From contig JARFXM010000011.1 of the NCBI GenBank assembly GCA_029532625.1, positions 2,170,001 to 2,234,000 on the forward strand: DNA of 64,000 nt, written 5' to 3'. The stretch is from Lomentospora prolificans (taxonomy: Eukaryota > Ascomycota > Sordariomycetes > Microascales > Microascaceae). The translations under genes and the position numbers were made by a program. Positions within the stretch are counted from its first letter, which is position 1, and every line of letters starts with the position of its first letter. The notes beneath the pieces are model-generated. The model made no database searches. It was given only the letters and a program-made list of their open reading frames with translations, and had not been told where the DNA came from. Below are positions 37,242 through 47,844 of the stretch, piece after piece.

Positions 37242-39309
37242 ATGCCATCCCGACTGCGAGGGCCTGTAGCCCCAGTAATTTCCAAGCATTCGTACCACGG
37301 TCCCATGACCCCTGCTTGTCATCCAACTTCACCTACCATCGAGGCCATGCAGCGCTCGGCCTCGCCAGACACCGTCGGGCGAGGTTCGTTCTCGTCTGTT
37401 CGAGAACATGAGTCTGGTTTGGCCCAGTCTTTCACCTCTTCCAAAATTTCCTCCTATGCTGAAGCCTACGAGGAAGCCGTCGACGATTCCGGAGATGTGG
37501 TCATGGCCAACGCCGAATTTATCCCCCCAATCACGAAACCTGCGAGCAAACTCCATGGCGCCTGGTATCCTACCGGCACTTATGGTTTGGTATGGAAGGA
37601 TATTAGAGTAAGGGGCAGATACGCGAGCAAGAGTTTCAGTGATCTTCAGGCCCTCCATCGGTTCACGGCCCTGCCCCCGTCCCCCAAACTTGAAGCTCAT
37701 GAAGAGACTCCTAATACTCAAGAAGGCGAACCCGGCCTGCGACCCGGCAATTCGGCCCTCGAGCGGCTACCAACCGAAATTCTAAGTACGTTTTCATTCC
37801 CCTCTTCCCATTCAACTCCTTTCACTTGAATATTGTATTCTTCTTGCATATATTTTGCTGGGTGAGAGGGTGATGATACCAGGGGCGACGAAAGATCAGA
37901 TTGTGCTTCTTTTTTTTTCTGAGATGCTAATCCTGCCTTTATGACTTCTAGCCTCCGTCATCTCATTGCTCGTCGTCGAGACGCCTACGAACAGCACCGC
38001 GAAACGAAACGCTGATCTTCGCGCGCTGCTTCTTACTTCCAAGACGCTCCACGGAGCCACTCTCGGAACCTTGTATACCCATATTACGATTCCGCACTCT
38101 AAGATCTACCGAAAGTTCCTTACCCAGGTCTCTACGCATCCTGAGCTAGGTGGATTTGTCAGGCGGCTTGACTTCAGCCATTTCAACCCCTCCACACTCT
38201 TTTCTACTGAGCGTGAGAGGTCCAACGCTGGCAACCTGACTGCCAACACACTTCTTGAGTGCCTTGAGCTGACCCCAAATCTCAAGGAATTCCTTGCTCA
38301 GGAGCACATTGGAGAGAACCTCAGCTCCGAAGTCCTTCAAAAGCTCTTTTTCGGTAGCTTGCCCAGGCTCCGAGCCCTGGACTTCTGCGGCTGCTGGCAT
38401 GTCGATTTCCGACGCGCATTCGAGTCTCTCGTGACAGTCGAGTGGCCTAAGGAGGTGGCAATTTCTCGACTATCTTTCCACAAGACTTCTACCTTGCCTG
38501 CGGCCATCTTCGAGACCATCTTCCCCCGCCTCACGAGACTTACCCACCTCGATGTAGCGGGTTGTCAAGTAACTGCCAAAGCTCTCTTCTCCATACCCAA
38601 GACCGCCCGCATCACGCACTTAAATCTAGCCAAGTGCAAGCGACTAAAAGCTAATGAAATCATCACCTTTTTGACTGGTCATCCCGCCGTCAAAGACTCG
38701 CTTGAAGTCTTGAGTCTTGCTCATGATGCTTCGAACCATGAAATGCTGGGCGAGGATGATTTGTTTGATCTCCTTCCCATTCTTCCTCCTACTCTCAAGT
38801 CTTTGAATCTGAAAGGTAGCAAGATGAAGCCCATTCATCTACCCCTTGTACTTCCCTTGACTAGGAGGCTTGAGGAACTCTCACTTGGTCGGTGTCTCAC
38901 GGCTGCGGATATCGATGGTCTTTTGGCCTTCAACGATGACATGGGACCTCACACCCTTCGTTATCTCGATGCCTCAGATCTCGTGGCGAGCAAAGATATC
39001 GATCCTCTCTTCGACGCCCGTCACACTCTTCTTAAGCCTGCGTCTGCGCCTCTGTGCGTTCTTGAAATTGCAGAGCGGCCCTTCAAGCGCCTCAAGGAAC
39101 GCCCAAGGGCCGTCGATATTGCCGGCTGGACGTTGAAAGAGAGCGGTCAACGATATTGGATGGTGAGAAACTATGGCCAAATTCCCAAGGAAAGTCCGTT
39201 TAGGTCCTGGAAAATGGGCGCGGAATCCTGGGGCTCTCGAAAGATCCCCGTCGCTGTCGCCGAAGTTGGTGGCATGTATGGATGGCACATGTTTACTCGC
39301 AAACTTTGA
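37242..39309 (+). CDS. F-box-like leucine-rich-repeat protein
   Basis: Two exons, 37242-37785 and 37952-39309, joined across a 166 bp intron (GTACGT...TTCTAG), give 633 aa. An N-terminal region of about 165 residues is Ser/Pro-rich and disordered. The F-box-like segment LERLPTEILTSVISLLV spans about 172-190 and crosses the exon junction; the following residues (RALLLTSKTLHGATL) fit the second half of an F-box. Downstream are repeated LRR motifs such as LTHLDVAGC, ITHLNLAKC, LKSLNLKGS, LEELSLGRC and LRYLDASDL. F-box/LRR proteins are substrate receptors of SCF ubiquitin ligases. The substrate is unknown and the F-box is assigned by eye. The C-terminus (about 540-633) beyond the LRRs has no domain I recognise. 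Confidence 0.85.
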
Positions 39310-40420
39310 GTTCGATCGCGCGCCTAGCAACCATCGTCCCACTTCCCTCTCAAACAAGCCCATGAGGCATTGTATGATGGTCAATTTTTTCTTACTCTGG
39401 GTCACCCACATTTTGGCGTTTGTCATTGACACACCGGAGACTCGCTATTCCCGCCTTGTTGTTACGGCACTCAACTCTTCCCTATTTCTGTTGCCTCCTT
39501 GCTCTTTTGCGATTGCGTTGACTCTTTTAAAAGCATCATACCATGACCTGCGATTGTTTCAATACTTTCATCATAAGCTTGATATCACGGGTAGTCGTTT
39601 CTGTTTGAATGCATGGAGTTTTTGGAAGAATGCATTGATATCACGGGTCACGAAACGAAAGGAAAAGAAGAGCAAGCAAAAGGAGTCGGGGTTTCTTTAA
39701 TGAAAGCGAAACTACTATATGCAGTCCTACTTGTATTTTGTCTTCGTGGAATCATAGTGCAACTCAATCCTCTTCTTGATAAAAATAATTGATCCATGTG
39801 TTTCATTTCGCTTATGATGGCTTGACGTGCCCTGCGTAGTCCCCTGGATTTGTGCTCTCCTGCTCACATGCTATTGATAGATTGGTAGATGAGGTCAAGT
39901 CCAGGGCTTGCGGGACATTGGCTTCGTAGTTGCAGCGCCGTATTCTTCCCAATCACCAATATTCTAATCTCCTTCCTCAGCTCCAACCACAATAAAAAAA
40001 ATAGCAAAGATACACAACATCATGGGCTGCCATGGCTCGTGTTGCCAGTGATCTTATCCTTGGTATTTTTAGCATCAATGACGTCGTGAAATCAGAGACT
40101 CGGGGCCGATTTGTCCGATATCCCCGTGTCAAAAGGAGCATCTCACGTGAGATTCACATGACCACATGAGAAAGCCGCTGTACGATTACATAATATGATG
40201 CGAAGGAAACACGGAAGCTTGCACCCTGTTGGGAGATGTCACAGGACCTTAACCTTTCCTCATTCAGACACAAAGGTGCATCACCCTGACTGGCTTCGAT
40301 GTGCCGCCCATGATCCGTCGTCGTCGAGCGTCTACGCCAGGAACGCCAGCTTCCGACACGGAGCGACAATTCGAGCCCAGCAGCCCAGTACGGGCGAGAG
40401 ATCCCAGATACAAGAGAAAG
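39310..40420. promoter_or_regulatory. Intergenic region and vph1 promoter
   Basis: 1.1 kb between tandem genes. The 3' flank of the F-box gene is T-rich. The vph1-proximal part carries a CACGTG palindrome at 40142-40151, 270 bp ahead of the start. An upstream in-frame ATG for vph1 lies at 40310. Confidence 0.6.
40142..40151. promoter_or_regulatory. CACGTG palindrome upstream of vph1
   Basis: CTCACGTGAG is a perfect 10 bp palindrome with an E-box core of the kind bound by Cbf1/bHLH factors. It lies 270 bp before the chosen start codon. The binding factor is inferred. Confidence 0.5.
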
Positions 40421-43358
40421 ATGGCTCCCGTACAGGACACCATGTTTCGCTCTTCGGAGATGAGCATGGTGCAGCTATACATGAGCAACGAAATCGGCCG
40501 TGAGGTCGTCACCGCGCTTGGCCAGCTTGGTCTACTTCATTTTCGAGATGTACGGATTTTCCGACCCCATTTCCTTCAAATACACCAGGCAGTAGATCTC
40601 GCGACAATTCAATGGTGGTTTCACAGGGTGTTGTTACTAACATTTAATTCGGTTGCCTAGCTTAACGGCGAGTTGAGTGCTTTTCAGCGAACCTACACTA
40701 ACGAGATTCGTCGGCTCGATAACGTCGAGCGACAGCTTCGTATGTTCTGCCTCCGCATCAAAAAGTTTTCCGTCATGAAGGTGCACTAATCTCAATGCAA
40801 ACCTTCAGGATACTTCTATTCGCAGATGGAGAAAGTGGGAATTTCCCTCCGCAAGCTTGATCTCGACAGCGATGACCTAGCCACGCCCAACCCTGCCGAC
40901 ATTGACGAAGTCGTCGAGCGTAGCCAGACCCTTGAGCAACGCATCCAGCAGTTGAACGAGAGCTACGAAACTCTTAAGAAGCGCGAAGTCGACCTTACTG
41001 AATGGCGGTGGGTCCTTCGCGAGGCAGGCAGCTTCTTTGACCGTGCCCATGGAAATGTCGAGGAGATCCGAGCCTCAACCGATGGCGATGATGCCCCTCT
41101 TCTTCAAGACGTGGAATCTCATGCACGTGCTGCCGATGCCGAGAGGTCTTTCTCTGGAATGAATATTGGCTTCGTAGCTGGAGTCATCCCTCGCGATCGT
41201 GTCGATATCTTTGAGCGAATCTTGTGGCGAACTCTACGCGGTAACCTTTACATGAACCAATCTGAGATTCCTGAACCTCTCATCGATCCTTCAACCAACG
41301 AGGCTGTCGACAAGAACGTTTTCGTCATCTTTGCTCACGGCAAGGAAATTCTCGCCAAGATCCGAAAGATTTCTGAGTCCATGGGTGCTGAAGTTTATAG
41401 CGTCGATGAGAACAGTGACCTTCGACGAGACCAAATCCACGAGGTCAACGCTCGTCTTGCTGATGTTCAGAACGTGTTGCAAAACACGCAGGCCACGCTT
41501 GACGTTGAGCTAAACCAAATCTCTCAGTCGTTGTCCGCTTGGATGGTCATCATCGCCAAGGAAAAGGCTGTGTACAGCACACTGAATCTCTTCTCATACG
41601 ATCGAGCTCGCCGGACGCTCATTGCTGAAGGCTGGTGCCCAACTGCCGACCTCCCACGTATCCGATCTACTCTACAGGACGTGACCAATCGAGCAGGGCT
41701 CTCCATCCCGTCTATCATCAACGAGGTCCGAACCAACAAAACGCCTCCTACTTTCATTCGTACGAACAAATTCACGGAAGCGTTCCAAACCATTGTTAAC
41801 GCTTATGGAACCGCCACTTACCAAGAGGCCAACCCCGCTATTCCGGTCATCATCACATTCCCGTTCCTCTTCGCCGTCATGTTCGGTGATGTTGGCCACG
41901 CCCTCATCATGCTCTTGGCCTCGCTTGCCATGATTTACTGGGAGAAGCAACTGAAGAAGGTCACATTTGAACTCTTTGCTATGCTTTTCTACGGACGGTA
42001 CATTGCTCTTGTCATGGCCATTTTCTCCATCTTCACCGGTTTTATCTATAACGATATTTTTTCTCTCTCTTTTACCTTCTGGCCTAGCGCTTGGGAGTGG
42101 GAGCATCCTCCCGAACAGGATGGACAGCCGGTCGTCGGGCAGCTCAAGGGCGACTACCGATACCCCTTTGGTCTCGATTGGATGTGGCACGGAACTGAGA
42201 ATAACCTGCTCTTCACCAACAGTTACAAGATGAAGATGAGCATCATCCTTGGTTGGGCTCACATGACCTATTCGCTGTGCTTCTCGTATATCAACGCCAG
42301 GCACTTCAGGAAGCGAGAGGACTTGTTTGGTAACTTCATTCCAGGCATGATCTTCTTCCAGTCCATCTTTGGATACCTAGTCATTTGCATCCTCTACAAA
42401 TGGTCTGTCGATTGGCTCGGTACCGGACGACAGCCCCCGGGCCTCTTGAACATGTTAATCTATATGTTTTTGCAGCCGGGTACCATTGACGTCCAGCTGT
42501 ATCCGGGACAATCATTTGTACAGAACTGTCTCCTCCTGCTCGCGCTCGTTCAAGTCCCCATAATGTTAGCGCTCAAACCTTACATGCTCTGGAAAGACCA
42601 CAAGAAGGCTCATGCCAAGGGCTACCGTGCTATTGGTGAGACGTCCCACATTGTTGCGGCCGATGACGACGACGATGACGAGGACGGTGGCCGACCTGTC
42701 AATGGCAACGGCCGAGAGAGTTTGGATGAGGGCGTGCCTATGATTACGGAGAATATATCCGGACATGGGGAGCATGAAGAGTTCGAGCTCAGTGAGATCA
42801 TCATTCACCAGGTCATTCATACTATCGGTAGGTTCCATCTAATTAGTGAGCCCACGGCAATTACTAACCAAAGCGACCCGCCAGAGTTCTGCCTCAACTG
42901 TGTGTCTCATACCGCCTCGTATCTCCGACTCTGGGCTTTGTCGCTTGCCCACCAGCAGCTTAGTTCCGTGCTCTGGAATATGACCATCGGCCCTTGCCTC
43001 AAGATGACTGGTGTGGTGGGCATCATTGCCATCGTAGTCGGCTTCACGATGTGGCTCAACCTGAGTAAGTTGAAGTGCTTAGAAAACAAATCATTGATGA
43101 GTTGTGGTTAACGTATATCTCCGCAGCAATCGCTATTCTCGTTCTTATGGAAGGAACTAGTGCTATGGTAAGTCCGAGCTGCCCAATCTATATTTTGCAT
43201 CAATAATACTAACTCGCGTTCAACAGCTTCACTCTCTCAGGTTGGCCTGGGTCGAGTCGTTTTCCAAGTTCGCTGAATTCGCCGGTTGGGCTTTCGTACC
43301 TTTTTCTTTCAAGACTCTGCTAGAAGAGTCGGAAGACCTGAAAGAGTTCATCGGGTGA
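40421..43358 (+). CDS. vph1: Vacuolar H+-ATPase V0 subunit a
   Basis: Six exons: 40421-40549, 40661-40739, 40809-42827, 42885-43064, 43127-43167 and 43227-43358, giving 859 aa, a normal length for fungal Vph1. The start MAPVQDTMFRSSEMSMVQLY has a good context (A at -3, G at +4). The N-terminal half is the cytosolic coiled domain (RQLRYFYSQMEKVGI, ..RERDxxx-type charged helices). The C-terminal half has about eight membrane segments, including FLFAVMFGDVGHALIM. The essential proton-path arginine lies in SYLRLWALSLAHQQLS (Arg757). The protein couples V1 ATP hydrolysis to proton transport into the vacuole. An acidic, Asp-rich cytosolic loop (about 655-680) precedes the last helices. Intron 3 is only 57 bp, in frame and stop-free. 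It converges on YSH1. Confidence 0.97.
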
Positions 43359-43966
43359 ACCCAACCGACAGGTCTCGTTGTATTAGTTATTGCTATTCTT
43401 TCCTTTTCCATTTCTTTGTGTAGTTGTAAGAGGTAGGAGAGGCTGCATATCAATGCATTTCGCTGGGTAAGGAATAAACATGCATCGTTGTTTCTAACTC
43501 GACTGAGCTACTAGCATTCCATGAGATGTGCCATGTTGAACTATGTGGAGCTTAAGATTCCATCATATGGTAAACGACCATTACCAAGGTTAAACGTGAA
43601 TATGGGCCTATCTAGACTCTGGAGATGTTGAATTCTTCAAAAATCGCCATGGCGTACTTGTTACTCAGCCGCCGAGCTCAAGTCATAAAGCCAGTGTCAT
43701 CTGGGTTGGACAGATTCCCATGTTCCATTTCCATTATATGAGCGTAGAATACTTGTACATTTCATAAACCATGCCTCCGTCCCATCTCATCCTATTCTCC
43801 CTCTTTTTCCGAGTCATGCCCAGTGAATCTTGATAATAGATCAACACTTTGAAAAAACTCGTCTCAGTTCGTACCTCCTTAACCGTCCCCCCTATCAACA
43901 AGTCTCGATTCAACTTTTTTCTCTTGGAACCCTCCAACCCGCCCAGGGCAAAAGCAATATTCTCCA
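43359..43966. other. Convergent intergenic region, vph1 and YSH1
   Basis: 608 bp between the two stop codons. An AATAAA word at 43473-43478, 115 bp after the vph1 stop, is a plausible polyadenylation element. No ORF supported. Confidence 0.65.
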
Positions 43967-46900
43967 TCATCCCCAGAGCGGCGCAATAGTCTCGCATGCC
44001 CTCTCAACAACGGCCCTAATCCGATCGGCAAACACCCTGCTCGAGCACTCGACCTCTAGATCCTCCAGCCAAACCTTTGCCGTCATCTTATCGAGGCGGA
44101 TCTCGACGCCGGGCACCGGGATGCCGTTCTTGTGGAGGCGTTCGAGCTCGGCCGCGCGTCGGGCGGCAAGGGACTCGGGGGATTCGTCGACGGCCATGGA
44201 GTTTTCGTCCGACGCCTCGTTGCTGTTTTGGGCGGCGGCGGCGGCGGAAGGGGAGGGGCCCGGTAGCTTAGGGTCCGGGATGGGAGAGACGTTGTCGGCG
44301 CCGAATTGGGCCTCGAGGAAGAGGAAGAGGCGGCTGAGGCGGTCTTCGGGGGTTATGTTTGCGTGGGGGTTGCGGGAAGGGAGAGTATGATGGTGGTGAG
44401 GGGAGTGCGAGCCGGAACCTGGGGAGAAGGGTTAGTGTCGAGTTAGGAGAAAGGTGAGGGGTAAGGGGGAGCCTACGCTTGACGGCAGCGGGGCTAGTCT
44501 CGACCATCATGAGAACCGCCATGACGGAGTCGGCAATGCTATCATTGTGCAGGTTGCCTTCCCACTCCATCTCAACCTCGCGGTTGCTCCTGTATCGTAC
44601 GGTGACACATCCCATGATAAGGTACGCCGCAACGAGATGGGGGACTTCCTCGTCAGCCTCTTCGACAGGGGTCCTCTCGCCGTTCTCGCCGTTCTCTTCA
44701 CTCTTCTCATTTTCGCCGTCTTTCGACAAGTCAGACGCGTGTTTCTTATGCATCTCGGGTAACTCCTCAATGGCACCGTAGGTTCCCTCGAGGGCCCATC
44801 GTATCAAGTCCACACCGGCATATCCGAGAGTAAACTTTTGCTTGCAAGTAACTGTGGTTGTGTTAAGACCAGCATATTCGCGTAGATCCTCGGGTGCCAT
44901 TAGCGATAACTTGAAGTCATTTTGAACAAGGACGCCGGTGACGAGGCGTGATTCGGGGTCATCGGGGCCAATGGCATGGGTTGGAGGCTGGATCGAGGCA
45001 AGTTTGCCGACCACCTTGGCCATTTTATCCGACTTGAAAGGAATCAAGAGCTCTTCGCAGTTTCGCGGCGAGTAGACCTTGACCTTGACAGTCTTCTGAG
45101 CGTTAAGAGAGAGAAGCTTTGACTTGAGACGCATCATATTGTGCTGCTCTCCGTGAACAAGAATCTAGTGTCGTACCACAGTTAGCAGAAATTGCAAAGC
45201 GTCCGGCGTAACGGACCAACTTACAACAACAGGGGCCGAAATCTCTTCGATGAACTCGCGGTTTTCGTTGCCGTCTACGTGTGCCGAAAACGAGTACTCC
45301 TCAACACTACATCGTCTGGGTATCATGACTTTATCGCCATCAGGGCCTCTTCTTCCACCAGCAGCCCCCTTTGACATCACCACGGGGATTTGGTCTGGCT
45401 CCTGCATGATCTGCTTCGCCATGGTCCCCTCGACACTGTAACCAGTGATGATAACGCCATTCTTTTCATTCGGCGCCCATCTCTCTAGTAGCTCACGGCT
45501 CACACCATTCTGAAGCATACCGGGACTGGCAAGCATGACGCAGCCACCGAAATCGTCGAATCGATCGAGGTTCTTGAGCGAGCGGATGTACTTGAAATCC
45601 CAAGGCCCGCCCTTTCCAGCAGTGTCACCAGACTCGGCGGCTTCGGCCATTCTCTCACTAAAAAGACGTTTGATGTTATCATTCATGGATCCAATGTAAG
45701 TCTGGTAAACCTGCATGCAACGGCGGGCAAGGTTACTAGCGTAGTATATGGGTATCTTCTGGTATTCCGGGTGCTTGCCCCAGTATTCGTCAAGGATAAG
45801 TAGCAGCTCCTGGGCTCGACCGAGAGCGAAGACGGGCATCAAGACACGGCCACCACGGTTAAGGATATTCGTGATCGACTTCATCAGCTGCTGCTCACGC
45901 TCTTCTCTGGGAGTGTGTGAAGAGATACCGTAAGTCGACTCCGTGATGAGCACGTCAATCTTAATTCCCCTTGGCACCTCAGCGGAAACCAGATGTCGAT
46001 CCTGTTCCCGGGAATAGTCTCCGGTGAAGAATATGTTGAGGCCAGCAATCTCAATGAGGAACATGGCCGCTCCCAGGACATGGCCGGCTGGGAAAGGCGT
46101 GATCCTGATGGATGATACGGTGTGCGTCGTATGGTAGTCGATGGCCTCAATCATCGGAAACGTGCTTAGATGGTCTTGCTCGGAGTAAACGGGTTGGGAT
46201 GTGGGATTCGAGGAGGTATTGCCAACTCGAACGCTGTCCTGGATGAGCCATTTGTAGATTGCTTTGGTCGCGTGCGTCATGAACACACGACCACGGAAGT
46301 TCGTCTTGGCTAGCACGTATGGGAGGGACGCGGCATGATCAACGTGGAAGCTAGGTAATACGTTAGCCTTGGACTAGACTGCTGGTGTTGAAAACCATAT
46401 CAAGCCATCACCGAAAGCTAAGGAGTCGCGTCAAGGGCAAAGGCAAGGCAGCCGGTGGGTTGAAAATAATATATTCATATTCTCTGTCTACAATAGGACT
46501 GGGCGACAAGCTGACCGGGGGGGAACAGGAGCTCGGCGCAACGATGCGGAGCAGAGGCACATACGTGGTGGCCACTCCTGGTGTCCCGCGCCTGTAATAC
46601 AAAAGCCATCATCTTGTATGCAGTATCAGTGGGAATATGATCCCTCTTCGAAGTAGCTGCCCGAGTCCATATACATCCTTCTGCTGCCTTGCCTTGCGAC
46701 TCACAATTACGATACTATGAGGAATAGAGAAGGGATTCCGCTTACTGGCTAATCAGGAGTACGTCGACAGTGCTAAGGTCGAAATCGTCGAAGAAAGGAA
46801 GGCCTGCGAGACCATCATATGCCGGGTGTTGGCCAGCATCAAGCTAAGATGAAGGAGTTAGTCCATTGCTCAGGAAAAGAAATGGTCAAACGATGCAGCT

Positions 46901-47100
46901 ATGTGGGACACCAGGAGCAGCCAGCAGGGTTTAGTCCGACCACATACCATGACCGTCTTTCCTTTGTACTGAATGATGTGACATGACCGTCCAACCTCAT
47001 TGCCACCACCAAGACAAAGAAACTTGAGCTGGTCAGCTGGGTCAATAGGCTCCTCTAGTTCAGTTGCTGTCATGGCAGCTGCCTTTCTTTTGGAGGCCAT
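43967..47100 (-). CDS. ysh1: Pre-mRNA 3'-end processing endonuclease YSH1/CPSF73
   Basis: Five exons on the minus strand: 47100-46948, 46843-46746, 46350-45225, 45164-44477 and 44418-43967, giving 838 aa. The metallo-beta-lactamase/beta-CASP order is complete: CLGGGNEVGRS, then SHFHVDHAA (zinc ligands His84, His86, Asp88, His89) formed by joining exons 2 and 3, GDYSREQDRHL, TESTYG, PVFALGRAQELLLIL, CVMLASPGMLQ and SFSAHVD (His441). ILVHGEQHNMMRL follows at the exon 3-4 junction. The C-terminal CPSF73-100 region continues to the end, with low-complexity Glu/Lys and Ala-rich segments. The enzyme cleaves pre-mRNA before polyadenylation as part of CPF/CPSF. Introns are 104, 395, 60 and 58 bp; the 395 bp intron 2 sits inside the catalytic HxHxDH motif. 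It diverges from TAF4. Confidence 0.97.
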
Positions 47101-47844
47101 GATGTTGCAGGGTGAATCAACGCAGCACTTGCTCCTGTGTAATAGTAGAGGTGAAGAAAAAGAAGAGAAAAGAGGATTAAGGACTGTAACAATCCCCTAA
47201 TCCAGAATCCCGACGCCTACAACCTAAGAAAGAGTTTCGCAGCAAAGCGAAACAATATGAGGACGAGGCGGCTGGTTGTCGATCTTTTAGAGGAGGTGTC
47301 GATTGGCCATCAACTAGGATGGGACGCGACGGAAGGTTGAAGGCTCCGAGAGCGTAGCTTCCGGAAATATCTCGGGCGATTGTGTTTGACCAAAGCAGTT
47401 TGCGGCCGACTCGCCCTTTCCTGCTTCTGGGCCCCTGTCTGAGGCGCGCAAAAATGCGTTATCACGTGACATTAAATTGTCGACGCAACCATCCCAGCCG
47501 AGCTACCTCTTGCTCCTCATTCTCATCAGACAGAGCGCGACTTGTCAGTAAATTGCATCAACGACAGCGACACCAGCAATTACGACGTCTAACTCTGGCA
47601 GGAGTCATCGAATTCCGCCAGTTCCATTCCCTCCGATCATCGATATCCTCGCCTACGACCGTTCCGACAATAGAAACCCGCCGAATGGGTGGCGTCGCCG
47701 CGCCGTTTACCGGGCTTAGCTGCCTGGTGTGCTCCTCTTGAGATTTTCCAACGCTATCCACACCATCGCCGTTTCCCATATTGTGTTCCCGAGCCATATT
47801 CAAATAAAGGAAAGTTGGAAAGAGCTTCCACGTGCCCCGCAAAC
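47101..47844. promoter_or_regulatory. Divergent promoter of ysh1 and taf4
   Basis: 744 bp between divergent starts. It contains a TCACGTGA element (47462-47469) roughly midway. Open frames crossing it on the plus strand are in frame with taf4 from 47689 but lack an ATG; the ATG at 47845 is the first credible start. Confidence 0.65.
47462..47469. promoter_or_regulatory. TCACGTGA element in the ysh1-taf4 promoter
   Basis: An 8 bp palindrome with flanks ATCACGTGAC, matching the RTCACRTG-type Cbf1/bHLH consensus. It is 362 bp from the ysh1 start and 376 bp from the taf4 start. The binding factor is inferred. Confidence 0.5.

Noticed and set aside
41672..42304. 210-codon minus-strand ORF
   Set aside because: Antisense of vph1 exon 3, which encodes clearly conserved V-ATPase sequence.
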